Positions 24,901 to 60,796 of a stretch of DNA of 64,000 bases are shown here, piece by piece. The notes beneath the pieces are model-generated. The model was not told the origin of the DNA. It saw only the letters and a list, made by a program, of their open reading frames with translations, and did no database searches. The position numbers were made by a program, and so were the translations under genes. Numbering within the stretch: position 1 is the stretch's first letter; the number at the start of each line of letters is the position of its first letter. The stretch comes from Crotophaga sulcirostris (taxonomy: Eukaryota > Chordata > Aves > Cuculiformes > Crotophagidae), in NCBI GenBank assembly GCA_013397455.1, contig VYZB01000342.1:134136-198135 (forward strand), written 5' to 3'.

Positions 24901-27900
24901 CGAGATTAGCAGGCAACTCTCTTTGAACTCAAAGATGTAAAAATCTGTTAAGAGACAACAGCAGTGAGAAAACTCCCCCAGGGTATAAACTTGCCTATCA
25001 GTACAAAATACCTTAATTAAAACTAATAATGCATGAAAATGCTACATTAGCTCCCTCTATAAAAGCAAAAGCAGAGGAACAGGAATTCTAAATCCCTGTA
25101 GCATGTGCTGCTACAGTTTCCACCTACTTTCTCTTCTACAGCCTGCTCCAACCACTTAGGCCAGGGCTTTGTTTAACAAGTCAGTAGAACTGATCTTGCA
25201 GCACTACAGATAGCACCACGTTTCTTGCATTCTTTTGGATTTTTAAAAAATCCAGCAAAGTTGATAAATGGATCTTTACCACTAGAATGAAAGAACTTTT
25301 CTGATGAGAATAGTACCAGAAAGTAAAAAACACACTTGCCTCCACAGACCTTAGTATTGGATATCGTTTGCTCTCTGCACTATAAAGATAAGGCAACTTC
25401 CATCAGTTGGCAACTCCAGCCCTCACCACGTGGAAAGGAGCTCCCCAAGCACTAAACCTGGCAAGCCTGGCCACGACTGTTCCAAGGACACAGTGGCATT
25501 AAGAGACAGCTCACATGACAAACGCCCAGAGCTCTCAATTTCTGTTTCGATGGACAGAATGAATAAAAAACACAGAGCATTAAAACATTCATTACTTCAG
25601 CCCAGCAATTCCCATCAAAGCACAGTAGAGACGTAACAACGCGCTGGCTTTCACGACGTGCTCCTCCTTCAGTCCTGAATACACAGACACGTTTGGTTCC
25701 ATATCAACATCTGCTTCTTCCACAATGTGTGTGCTGCGAACCGTGGGAAGGATTCCCATGAGCTCCAGGAGCAGCTGCCTCCTCATTTGCCAAAGCACAG
25801 AACTGATATTATCTCTTTTTCTCTATGAAAGAAGTTAAAAGATGAGAACAACAATGTAAAATTCATCCCATCAAACAATGAGTTACATAAGAGCTTCCAT
25901 AACGATGAAGTCAAGGAAAAAAAAGAAGGGGTGGGGGGAGAGGAATCTTTTAAAACAGAGTTTCAGTACAGGCAACACATGATCACATTACAACAGCTCA
26001 TTACATCAAAGCCCAAGCATTAACTAATTCAACTAACTAAGCAAGTCAAGACACAACTTCCTATTGTGAACACTGAGATTTATCAGGCAAACATAATGAA
26101 CTAACAATTCCCTGGTCTCCTGCCTATTGAACCATCTACCCAAAAATCTCCCAGAGGAATCACCAAACAGCTGCCTTTGGGGACACCATTTACAGATCTG
26201 GTGATCCCATAAGAAGTCATTGCCTTGTAAAGGCTGCTCCAAGGTGTGTAATGGGATTTAGATGCATTCAGATAAATATGGCACCCAGAGAAGTTACAGC
26301 AAGCTATATTTTCTAAAAAGCAGGATGTTCATAAAGATTTTCATACCTGTTGGCCATTTCGGATGAAAGTTCCAAACCAAGTTCGAACCTTTGCATTTGT
26401 TCCAAGTAACAAACCACTGACAAAACACACCAGGTCACTCACTCCATCATCTGAAGCTTCGTTTTTGGTGTGATCCAAGGTCAAAGCCACACCGAGGCCT
26501 GGCAGATGACACTCTTCCACCTAGGCAAAATTCTCAGGCTCAGTCATCATTTTTGTTGTTAAAGTTCCAATAAGGATCATAATTATGATTCTGATGACAG
26601 ACTTACCACCATGCCTCGGACCCTCAGAGCTTGGGAAGGGTTCATTTTACACAGGTGGCGAAGTGCTTCTGTTCTGCGACGGCCCCCGACACTTTCCTCA
26701 TCCTGCCGTTCACCATTCTTAATCAAACCTCTACAGACTTAAACACCCAACAGGAGGTGTGAGGGAAAACAAAAGGCAACGCATTCTGCTCAGCTCACTA
26801 CAATTTATTAGCTGGGCCACATAAATCTTGTCCAGGCAAGAACTCCTGATCATCAAGAACTCAAGATCATCCAGAGAAATCGTGGGAGCCCCATCCCTGG
26901 AGGTACTCAAGGCTGGGTTGGATGAGACTTTGAATAACCTGATCCAGTGGAAGATGTCCCTGCCCATGGCAGGGGGGTTGGAACAGATGATCTTTAAGGT
27001 GAATTCCAACCCAAACCATTCTATGATTCTACGATCTACGCTATATTAAGTAAAATAAGGAAATGATGTTTCTCCTCAGAGAAATGACAGGGCCGTTACA
27101 GACCATGCATCACCAGTCACTGCTCGTACCCTAACGCAACCTGGGCATCTGGCAGCCCTGGAGACTGAAATCTTATTGCGAGGTAAAGGATGCTGAACAG
27201 GCAACGTCAACACCACCTTTTCACCTCGCAGTGCAGCTCAAGCTAAGGGACAAGAACTGTCAGCGAGGGTAGATCGGGTTCCTGGCCCCATCACTCACCG
27301 CCTTCGTAGCAGTGACCCACAGAGGCAAAGCTGCAACAAGCACACAACGAGCCTACACGTAGGCTGCAAAAAAGGGGAATCAGCGTGATGAGAATGGAAG
27401 CTCATCAGCACCTCTAGGTAAGAATGCATTCAAATTATATTTCATAAGCTAAATTCTCTACTGTTCAAGTATTTATGACACGTGCTTTAGCCCAGAATTA
27501 ATGACATTGCTAGGAATCATTGCAAAACTTTAAAAAAAGTAAATGGGACACGAAGAAAGTGCAACGTACCCTCATTAAAGCTATCGGGAACGTTGGCCAC
27601 CAGAAGGCAGAGGAACCAGGCTCCATTTTTAACGTGCAACAGAGCTTCAGCCACATCAACTATTGGCAACAGTGATGGCAGCTCTGCATAAAAAGAGAAT
27701 TTTAAAAGTTACCACATTGCACTGTAAAACAAATAAAACCTTGCTTCTAATACGCATTTCAGTAACACGCTCAAATCACTAAAGAGAAAATCAATCTGTG
27801 ATCTATTCCTCTTTCAGAGAGCCTCGAGTAACCTTACATCCAAAAGATATTTTGTTTACATTTGCAAGAAGTTAGAAGTGACTATGATTACAGAATACTT

Positions 27901-29520
27901 CACCTGCTTGCAAAATGCAGAGAACATCGGCTGCCTCCTCCAGATAAACGGGGCTCTCGAAGAGCTCAGAAGATTTGAGAAAAAACTCACCGTTTGATTC
28001 TGACACCTACAAGACATTATCGTCATCACTGAACAGATGAAACAATTTGTTTAATCAGTCTTTTACAGCTTTAAAGTCAGCAGATTCAATACATTAAAAA
28101 CTGTCAAATATGTACAGCTTCAAACACAGAACAGGCAAGAGAAGTGTTGAGTAGAGGAAATATTTACTAGCAGAAAAACTTTGATACAGCTGGTACCCAT
28201 TGCTTCTTTCCAGAAGAAAGAGAAATAGCTCACTGACAATTCCAAAAACATGGGAAGTTCACAGTATCACAAGGTTGGAAAGGATCTCTGAGATCATCGA
28301 GCCCAACCTATAACCCAACACTAACATCAACCCATCATCTAAACCCTGGCACTGAGTGCCTCCAATCTCCCCTTAAACATCTCCAGGGTTGGGGACTCCA
28401 CCACCTCCCTGGGCAGCGCATTCCCATGGCCAATCACCCTTTCAGTGAAGAGCTTTTCCGTAATATCAAGCCTAAACTTTCCCTGACGAAGCTTGAGTCC
28501 ATGTCCTCTAGTTCTGTCATGGTCACCTGAGATTACACAATGCAAACAAAACGAGGGGGTGAGGGGAAGAAAAATATGGTGTCTAACATCACACTGCAAT
28601 AGGAGCAAAGAACTGGGTGGATTAGAGTCATAATTTCGTTTGCAATTATGACTTCTGCACAGATGTAGCATAAAATCACGCTGTATTTGAATACAGCACG
28701 TTACAGAATCTAAATACCAAAAAAGACCCTCCTTGTTCTGCTGGAGAAAGCCTTCCTCCAGGAGCCCAGCTCACAGGAATAATCACGAGCCACCACGCAA
28801 TCAGAGAGAGACTCTGCGTATTGGTGAGGCAGGTGAGAACTGGAGGAAAGCCCCCCCACACAGCAGCAGCACAGGACCCAGAACCACCTTGCCCATCGAC
28901 TCGCCCAGAGTGTATTTTCACTGACATAAAATTCCCAGGTGTCCCAGGATGGAGAAATTCACCTTGTTCATGATGGCCAGTAACTCGCTGAGCACGAGGC
29001 GCAGCCGGCGCGGGGAATCGCTGTGCTCGAACTCCAGCGTCAGCCCGTGCTGCAGCTGCGACACCAGGACGCTCTCTCCGCTCCCTCCTCCCAGCTTGTG
29101 CCTGACAAGTACAACCACAACCGTCAGACACTCGCGCACACACACAGGCGCTGCACCAGCCCGAGGCGGGCAGGGGTTCTGCAGCGATGGACCCGCCCAG
29201 GCCGCCGCGGGCTGTCCCGCACGTTACCGGAGCTGCTGCTCCTTGCTGGCGTCCTGCTCCAGCGCGTGGAAGTCCACGGAGAGCAGCGCCACGATGGAGT
29301 TGACGGCCTCCACGCCCGAGAGGAGCCGCAGGATCAGCTTCTTGTCCTGGGCCCAGCCCTGGCTCTGGTCGGCGGGGGCGCAGAGCGCCATGCGCACCAG
29401 GCAGGGCAGCAGCAGCCGCAGCTCGGGGTCGCTCAGCGCCGCCAGCCGCACCACGTCCACCTTCTGCATCGCCTCGAAGGCGTAAGGGCTGACGAACTGC
29501 AGCCCCGAGCACTCCGCCAT
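12799..29520 (-). CDS. INTS2: INTS2, Integrator complex subunit 2, complete, 24 coding exons
   Basis: INTS2 is a large helical-repeat scaffold subunit of the Integrator complex. Integrator binds RNA polymerase II in the nucleus, processes snRNA 3' ends and attenuates promoter-proximal transcription. In published Integrator structures INTS2 packs with INTS1 and INTS7 in the backbone. The 24 exons listed below total 3,582 nt and join with matching phases throughout into 1,193 residues plus a TAG stop at 12799-12801. Human INTS2 is about 1,204 residues as I recall. Recognisable stretches run end to end: [94 protein letters not shown] and [11 protein letters not shown]. The start ATG lies in GCCGCCATGG, a near-perfect Kozak context. 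One intron uses a GC donor. Human INTS2 carries a few extra N-terminal residues, for which I see no in-frame ATG here. Nothing suggests a pseudogene. Confidence 0.98.
13786..13962 (-). CDS. INTS2: INTS2 exon 23
   Basis: These 177 bases encode [38 protein letters not shown] and RDFDPIIT. The acceptor is CTTGATAG and the donor GTAAGT. Confidence 0.95.
14141..14246 (-). CDS. INTS2: INTS2 exon 22 (GC donor)
   Basis: These 106 bases encode [19 protein letters not shown] and NVMGTLLT. The exon ends CACAG followed by GCAAGT at 14135-14140, a GC-type 5' splice site. No GT alternative keeps both the frame and the conserved junction TLLTVLTQ. Confidence 0.94.
15286..15393 (-). CDS. INTS2: INTS2 exon 21
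   Basis: These 108 bases (36 codons) encode [19 protein letters not shown] and [13 protein letters not shown]. The acceptor is TCACACAG and the donor GTACTG. Confidence 0.95.
16372..16620 (-). CDS. INTS2: INTS2 exon 20 (poly-glutamate run)
   Basis: These 249 bases (83 codons) run from [19 protein letters not shown] to KLVHFQ. An acidic ELEEEEED segment comes from five tandem GAA codons at 16477-16491. The donor GTCTGC is unusually weak but keeps the frame. Confidence 0.94.
17255..17444 (-). CDS. INTS2: INTS2 exon 19
   Basis: These 190 bases encode [19 protein letters not shown] and [17 protein letters not shown]. The acceptor is ATACCAG and the donor GTAAGG. Confidence 0.95.
17445..18990 (-). 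other. INTS2: INTS2 intron 18, 1.5 kb
   Basis: I see no repeat or RNA gene here. A 138-codon minus-strand frame at 17603-18019 lies wholly in the intron, has no recognisable domain and is best read as chance. Confidence 0.55.
18991..19116 (-). CDS. INTS2: INTS2 exon 18
   Basis: These 126 bases encode [19 protein letters not shown] and [18 protein letters not shown]. The acceptor is TTTTAG and the donor GTAAGT. Confidence 0.95.
19138..19216. repeat. AT-rich low-complexity tract in an INTS2 intron
   Basis: This is a run of nearly pure A and T dominated by TATATTTTATA-like units. It lies about 20 bp upstream of exon 18 in transcript direction, close to its branch-point region. Confidence 0.8.
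19712..19913 (-). CDS. INTS2: INTS2 exon 17
   Basis: These 202 bases encode [19 protein letters not shown] and [17 protein letters not shown]. The acceptor is TTTACAG and the donor GTAGGC. Confidence 0.95.
20098..20262 (-). CDS. INTS2: INTS2 exon 16
   Basis: These 165 bases encode [37 protein letters not shown] and PKQLQE. The acceptor is CCTAAAG and the donor GTAAAT. Confidence 0.95.
20695..20799 (-). CDS. INTS2: INTS2 exon 15
   Basis: These 105 bases encode [18 protein letters not shown] and [11 protein letters not shown]. The acceptor is CTTATAG and the donor GTACGT. Confidence 0.95.
21474..21582 (-). CDS. INTS2: INTS2 exon 14
   Basis: These 109 bases encode [19 protein letters not shown] and [13 protein letters not shown]. 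The acceptor is ATATATAG and the donor GTACGT. Confidence 0.94.
21852..22028 (-). CDS. INTS2: INTS2 exon 13
   Basis: These 177 bases encode [36 protein letters not shown] and LNVFQGLSG. The acceptor is TTTTCTAG and the donor GTAAAG. Confidence 0.94.
22518..22652 (-). CDS. INTS2: INTS2 exon 12
   Basis: These 135 bases encode [19 protein letters not shown] and [19 protein letters not shown]. The acceptor is CTTGTAG and the donor GTATGA. Confidence 0.95.
23097..23165 (-). CDS. INTS2: INTS2 exon 11
   Basis: This 69-base exon in phase 0 encodes [19 protein letters not shown] and ends FTEQ. The acceptor is TTTCAG and the donor GTATTT. Confidence 0.94.
23846..23960 (-). CDS. INTS2: INTS2 exon 10
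   Basis: These 115 bases encode [18 protein letters not shown] and VCSTLGMK. The acceptor is ATCATTAG and the donor GTAAAC. Confidence 0.94.
24047..24118 (-). CDS. INTS2: INTS2 exon 9
   Basis: This short 72-base exon encodes [19 protein letters not shown]. It is too short to stand out as an open frame. The acceptor is TTGTGCAG and the donor GTGAGA. Confidence 0.94.
24637..24762 (-). CDS. INTS2: INTS2 exon 8
   Basis: These 126 bases encode [18 protein letters not shown] and [15 protein letters not shown]. The acceptor is CTATTCAG and the donor GTACCT. Confidence 0.95.
25596..25822 (-). CDS. INTS2: INTS2 exon 7
   Basis: These 227 bases encode [32 protein letters not shown] and [11 protein letters not shown]. 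The acceptor is TTTCATAG and the donor GTAATG. Confidence 0.95.
26347..26520 (-). CDS. INTS2: INTS2 exon 6
   Basis: These 174 bases (58 codons, phase 0) run from [17 protein letters not shown] to [11 protein letters not shown]. The acceptor is TGCCTAG and the donor GTATGA. Confidence 0.95.
26607..26737 (-). CDS. INTS2: INTS2 exon 5
   Basis: These 131 bases encode [19 protein letters not shown] through ALRVRGMV. The true acceptor is GTTTAAG at 26738-26740. A closer TGTAG lies within the coding VCR codons and would break the frame. The donor is GTAAGT. Confidence 0.93.
26870..27047 (+). mobile_element. CR1 LINE 3' end in INTS2 intron 4
   Basis: This plus-strand CR1 fragment carries CATCCCTGGAGG, CCCTGCCCATGGCAGGGGG and CCAACCCAAACCATT. 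It ends with the diagnostic tail ATTCTATGATTCTACG. It is antisense to INTS2 and has no coding capacity. Confidence 0.93.
27570..27683 (-). CDS. INTS2: INTS2 exon 4
   Basis: These 114 bases encode [17 protein letters not shown] and [16 protein letters not shown]. The acceptor is TATGCAG and the donor GTACGT. Confidence 0.95.
27904..28006 (-). CDS. INTS2: INTS2 exon 3
   Basis: These 103 bases encode [18 protein letters not shown] and [12 protein letters not shown]. The acceptor is CTTGTAG and the donor GTGAAG. An internal GGTGAGTTT sequence looks like a donor but sits within the conserved reading frame. Confidence 0.95.
28258..28540 (-). mobile_element. CR1 LINE fragment in INTS2 intron 2
   Basis: On the minus strand this is a CR1 of a different subfamily from the others. 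Plus-strand landmarks are TCACAAGGTTGGAAAGGATC at its 3' end and ACATCTCCAGGGTTGGGGAC, CACCACCTCCCTGGGCAGC and CCTTTCAGTGAAGAGCTTTT inside. It is 5'-truncated. Confidence 0.88.
28963..29101 (-). CDS. INTS2: INTS2 exon 2
   Basis: These 139 bases encode [19 protein letters not shown] through LLAIMNK. The acceptor is CTTGTCAG and the donor GTGAAT. The phase runs from 2 to 0. Confidence 0.95.
29228..29520 (-). CDS. INTS2: INTS2 exon 1 (start codon)
   Basis: The exon holds 97 codons plus two bases, opening [20 protein letters not shown]. The GC-rich sequence is part of the promoter CpG island. The donor is GTAACG, a weaker variant, after CTC CG. A 126-bp intron follows. Confidence 0.95.
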
Positions 29521-29524
29521 GGCG

Positions 29525-29645
29525 GCGCCTCCTCCTCGGCGGCGCAGACTGAGCGCGTCACGGCTGGAGCGCCGGCGCCGGGCAGTGACGTCACCGCGCG
29601 GCTCGGGGCCGGAGGCGGCAGCTCCGCCCCTTATATCCCCCCCCC
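29525..29645 (-). promoter_or_regulatory. INTS2: INTS2 promoter and 5'UTR with CRE, GC box and TATA-like element
   Basis: A CpG-rich block lies just upstream of the INTS2 ATG. It contains the full palindromic cAMP-response element TGACGTCA at 29586-29593. On the minus strand it also has GGATATAAGGGGCGG, where the TATAAG-like element is at 29630-29635 directly next to a GC (Sp1) box. If the TATA-like element works, transcription would start near 29600, which puts the CRE just inside or beside the 5'UTR. The exact start site is not visible. Confidence 0.7.
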
Positions 29646-29707
29646 GCCTCTTCCCGCCCCCCCCAGCTGTAAATGAGGGGACCCCGCAATCAAGGCTTCA
29701 TGAATAA

Positions 29708-29713
29708 TTTATT
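29708..29713 (-). terminator. MED13: MED13 distal polyadenylation signal AATAAA
   Basis: TTTATT on the plus strand is AATAAA on the minus strand. Cleavage would fall near 29690, about 60 bp from the INTS2 TATA-like element. Confidence 0.6.
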
Positions 29714-29747
29714 CCATTTGAAATTTTTTTTTTAAAAAGTATAAACC

Positions 29748-29769
29748 TTTTTTTTTTTTTTTTTTTTTT
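29748..29769. repeat. Homopolymer T22 (A22 on the transcribed strand)
   Basis: This is an uninterrupted run of 22 T on the plus strand near the MED13 3' end. In transcripts it would be an A-tract and a likely source of internal oligo-dT priming. Confidence 0.9.
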
Positions 29770-29819
29770 GTTTTGTTCCTCCTCCATTTCCTCAATCACA
29801 ATTTGTACAACTCAGTGTT

Positions 29820-29985
29820 TATGGCATCCGGCGGCGATAGTGTTGGTTCCTCCATCGCGGCTCTGGGCTGGGATGGAGGCGGGCGGAGATGGCGGCGCTG
29901 GAAGGCGACATCTCCCCTCACGAGGCCGCGGGCTGGGTCCCCCCACCCCAGCGAGGTCCTCGCGTCCAGTTCACTCGGGGAAAAA
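29820..29985. other. Isolated GC-rich CpG block near the MED13 3' end
   Basis: A sharply bounded CpG-rich segment is flanked by T22 on one side and an A13 tract on the other. Both strands carry short open frames starting in reasonable Kozak context (plus strand ATG at 29889). I do not recognise either product. It could be an upstream part of the INTS2 CpG island, a retrocopy fragment or structured UTR. Confidence 0.5.
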
Positions 29986-32659
29986 AAAAAAAACAACAAA
30001 CAAAAACTAAAGCTAAATTAGTAACGTCCTGAAAAAGTGACCCTGAGGATTGTGGCAGGTCCCAAATCCAGTTTTACTGTAAAGTAAGCTTTACTCCACT
30101 GAAAACAGAAAGTACATCCACAAACAATAATAATCATAATAAAAAAAAAATTAAGTATGAAGCACAGTCCTGGGTCCTTTACCAAATGAGAAAAAAAACC
30201 CAAACCCTTCCCCCGGCTGGAGGGTGTCGAGACAGTAACGTTGTACACTGAAACCCCGATGCGAACGTCGGTTGTGCAGCGTCACTCTCAAACCAGACTG
30301 ATATGCTGTGCTGTACTGGTGTGCAGCAAATTATATGGTGCAGTAGCATTTTTTTTTTTTAAACAACATTTTACTCATTTTTTGAAAGCTTTAAAATAAT
30401 GCGACATAATATTTTGATATTACAGTATTAACAAATAGTGCTTGATTAAAGACATCTGGCAAGTTTTCATAGCAACACATGGAGTTAAAATTACCAAGGG
30501 AGGCAAATATAGAAATACAATAATCTGCGCCATAACTGACAGCCAAGTAAGAACATAGCTGAGGATTTAAATATAAATCCATTTATCTTTAATCATTTCA
30601 GGAAACATTAGAAAGATGCAAACGTTACAGCCACTTTAAAATGTGAGGGTTGTTTGCAAGTACAATTGGTGGCCTGCTGGTCTAGCGAGAGGGATTTCAG
30701 AAATCTAATTCAGAGTAGCAAGTCAAAAGTGACTCAATGGCTTAAATACAGTAAGAGCTAGGTTAAAGTACATATCTTAAATCAGAATGGAAGGATCTTG
30801 GATTCTTCTTTCATTGGATACGTAAGAGGAGGTAAACCTCCACAGTTCTTTAGCAGAGCACTGTCAGGAACAATATTTTCTTGCAGGACCATTTTGAGAA
30901 GGCTGAGCTGAAATTTGCAAATTTAAGCTTGTACTTGCTAAAGAACCCAAGTTACCAGATTGTGACAATTTCATGGTTAAACCAGCTATTATGTGCACTT
31001 AAGAGTCAAAATGAGAGTAGCTAACAAAAAACTATGGCCAATGTCCTAGTTGGCTCCACGGTGCTGGCAGGTTCGATATGTCCATTGCCAGCTGTGATGA
31101 CCACTCCAGAAAGGGCCCTCCTGATCTGCCCTAGTGGTTACACCATTAGAAATTCCTATATCTGCATTTGGGGAGGGGGGGGAGTGGGAGACTGGCAGCT
31201 TTCACAGTTGGAGAGTTTCACAGGGAAGGTAACAGAACACAGTTACAGCAGTGTTCAGGCAGTGGATTCACTTACCTTTAGGAATACAACTCAGATAACA
31301 CAAAGACAGCCACACCAAAACCCAGCCCTGGAACTTGAGGGCTCTCACTGAGCCAGGGTTAAGTGACCACTTAGCAACAAAGCTTTGAAAAACAAAAATG
31401 ATAGGACATATGCTTTGAAAATTCCAGTTTTAGGAGCACTTTTCCACTTCAAGAATCCCAGCCTAATGAGAAATAAAAAATTTCTGCAGGACAAAAAAAA
31501 ATGTGCTGTTTAATCTGTGGTGCGCTACCATTATCAAGGTAAAGTAATGGACAGACTCAGTTTTTAACTCTGTTTATCAAAATACGCTAGGCTGCTGATT
31601 GCACTCATGTTAGTTTGAAGAAATGACTGAAAATTTTCATCACCAATTGTACAACTTCTTTATACAAAACCCAAAAAGTTGCTAATATTGTATATACATG
31701 ATTCAGTGAGACTGTTTATATGAAAAATTACCTCAGGCAGGTATTTCGCATTTACGAAACATGATTTTCATTAACACAGTAAGTTTTGTAAATGCAAGCG
31801 AATTCTTCCTTGTAGGGGGATTAACAGCAGGTGCACAAATGGATCTTAAAACTTGCTCCTTTAGAGGTTTAAACTAGCAAGACAGACAGTATTAAGACCC
31901 AGGACATGGGTTATCACAACAGCCTCCCGTGAGCGCTGCAGGAGTTAAGTTTTTAATCTGGCAGTCAGATGAGGAACCCAGAAAAAGCATATGCAGTTGC
32001 TCTTCAGCACCCGTAGGGGCTATTTTAGAGCAGCATCAAACATTTGGCATGTGCTAGGAGACAGGAAGGAAACTACTGAGAAAAAATTGTGACTGTAGAT
32101 AGAGGGAGATGATTAGGAACACCTTGTGATTTGTCAGTCCCTTCCTTAGGGAGGGCTAAGCCTCCTTGGCACATGCCCAGCCAGAGCCCAAAAAGGGGAT
32201 ATGGGGGAAGGCCATCCACTAATACTTGGGACCTTCACCACAGTGCCAAAAATACATTGAAAAGGAAAATGTTCAGGGTTTCGTGCTGTTCTTTTACTAG
32301 TGGAATCAAATCTGAATACCAGAATTCACTGAGGATCTATATACACCACATTTTAGTTTAAACACACACCAATCTTAAAGTCAAGATTGACTATTTTTGC
32401 GTTTGTAGAATGGCTAGAGCTGGGCTAAATTTCAGCCTTACAGGAGAATTCGGATAAAATCAGCTTTTTCTGTGTGTTCTGCATCAGATTCACGTTTTAT
32501 CACAAACGCGGAAGAAAATACCGCAGTCACCACAGTGCTGAGAATATCTAGGTAACAACAACACACAATAGATATTCTTGTAATATTAAAACTTGTGTGC
32601 TGGAAATAGATCTGAGAATCTAGCCACAGCCCTGAACCATAACACAAACTTAAATCGAG

Positions 32660-32674
32660 TTTATTCATTTTATT
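32660..32674 (-). terminator. MED13: MED13 proximal polyadenylation signals, two AATAAA copies
   Basis: Two hexamers lie 9 bp apart at 32660-32665 and 32669-32674, about 870 nt after the MED13 stop. They would give a short 3'UTR that keeps the miR-208 seed match upstream of the cleavage site. Confidence 0.45.
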
Positions 32675-32974
32675 CTCACTACAAGTTAAACCACCTACAA
32701 TATCACTTATATATTGCCATTGTTACTCTGGAAAGGTGTGATATAAAATGCTGTAAGACCCGGTACCTTCTCAATTTATATAAACACAGTGAACTTCATT
32801 ACTGTACATGTACTCTGCAACTACAGCTTAGCTGTAAATCCCCCACACACAATGGTATGGACATTAACCCCTCTATCCCCATTAAACTGTACATCAAGAC
32901 AATACAAATTTACTGTCCCCACCCACCCCTTACAAAAAAATAATACTCTAAAAGCAACCTACTGCAACTTTTAA

Positions 32975-32982
32975 TTAAGACG
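32975..32982 (-). promoter_or_regulatory. MED13: miR-208 seed match (8-mer) in the MED13 3'UTR
   Basis: The minus strand reads CGTCTTAA, the complement of miR-208 bases 2-8 followed by A. It lies about 560 nt after the stop. MED13 is an established target of cardiac miR-208a in mouse. Function in this species is inferred from the motif alone. Confidence 0.6.
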
Positions 32983-33541
32983 ATTACATATATTTTAGAC
33001 CAATTGCTTTAAAGCAAGAAGGCAGTATAAACCTTCTAGGAAAATTTTTATAAAAGAGGTTAAGAAATATAAGACAATTTATACATTTAAAAACTTACAA
33101 TAAATAAGAGATGCAGGCATTTTTGAATACTAGGTACTATAATCCAATACAAGAACATCTTGATGTTCTGAAGCCATAGGTTGAAACTTAATTGTTCCTC
33201 ATGTTTCTTCTCATCTCCATGCTTTTAATATTCATTAACCATGACTGGGTACTATGGCTCATTACTCTTCACAAATACTGTGGTTGGGGAAAAATGGTTA
33301 ATTTTGCTACTAAAAATGTTATAATACACTTTCTGATCATCATTCTTAAGTGTCCCCCATAGTCGATGACTCAAAGACAGTAGGGCGATAGGTGCCACTC
33401 TCACAAGTCAAAACAATATTTGCTGGAAGTAACAAGATTCATACCCCATCACAAACAACTTGCACTGAGAAGAATCATAACTTAGTCCTGCAGTGAAATA
33501 TCCCTTTTCCTTATTTTTGTCTTGCAAAATTCCGATGAAGA

Positions 33542-60796
<27,255 letters not shown>

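Larger units (their letters stand above)
29690..33541 (-). other. MED13: MED13 3'UTR, about 3.8 kb
   Basis: This long non-coding tract runs from the MED13 stop to the last AATAAA before the INTS2 promoter. As I recall, the human MED13 3'UTR is also several kilobases. It contains a miR-208 seed match, two Pumilio-type motifs, a pair of proximal poly(A) hexamers and, near its end, an odd GC-rich block and a T22 tract. The lower boundary is inferred. Confidence 0.7.

Noticed and set aside
26731..26735. TGTAG as acceptor for INTS2 exon 5
   Set aside because: Using it removes the conserved VCR residues and breaks phase with exon 4. The GTTTAAG acceptor just upstream keeps both.
28676..29512. 278-codon minus-strand open frame
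   Set aside because: It overlaps INTS2 exons 1 and 2 in a different frame and reads through their introns. The conserved INTS2 frame explains the coding sequence.
29023..29676. 217-codon and 178-codon plus-strand frames at the INTS2 5' end
   Set aside because: They are antisense to INTS2 exons 1-2 in a CpG island, with no recognisable domain. They are shadows of GC-rich coding sequence.
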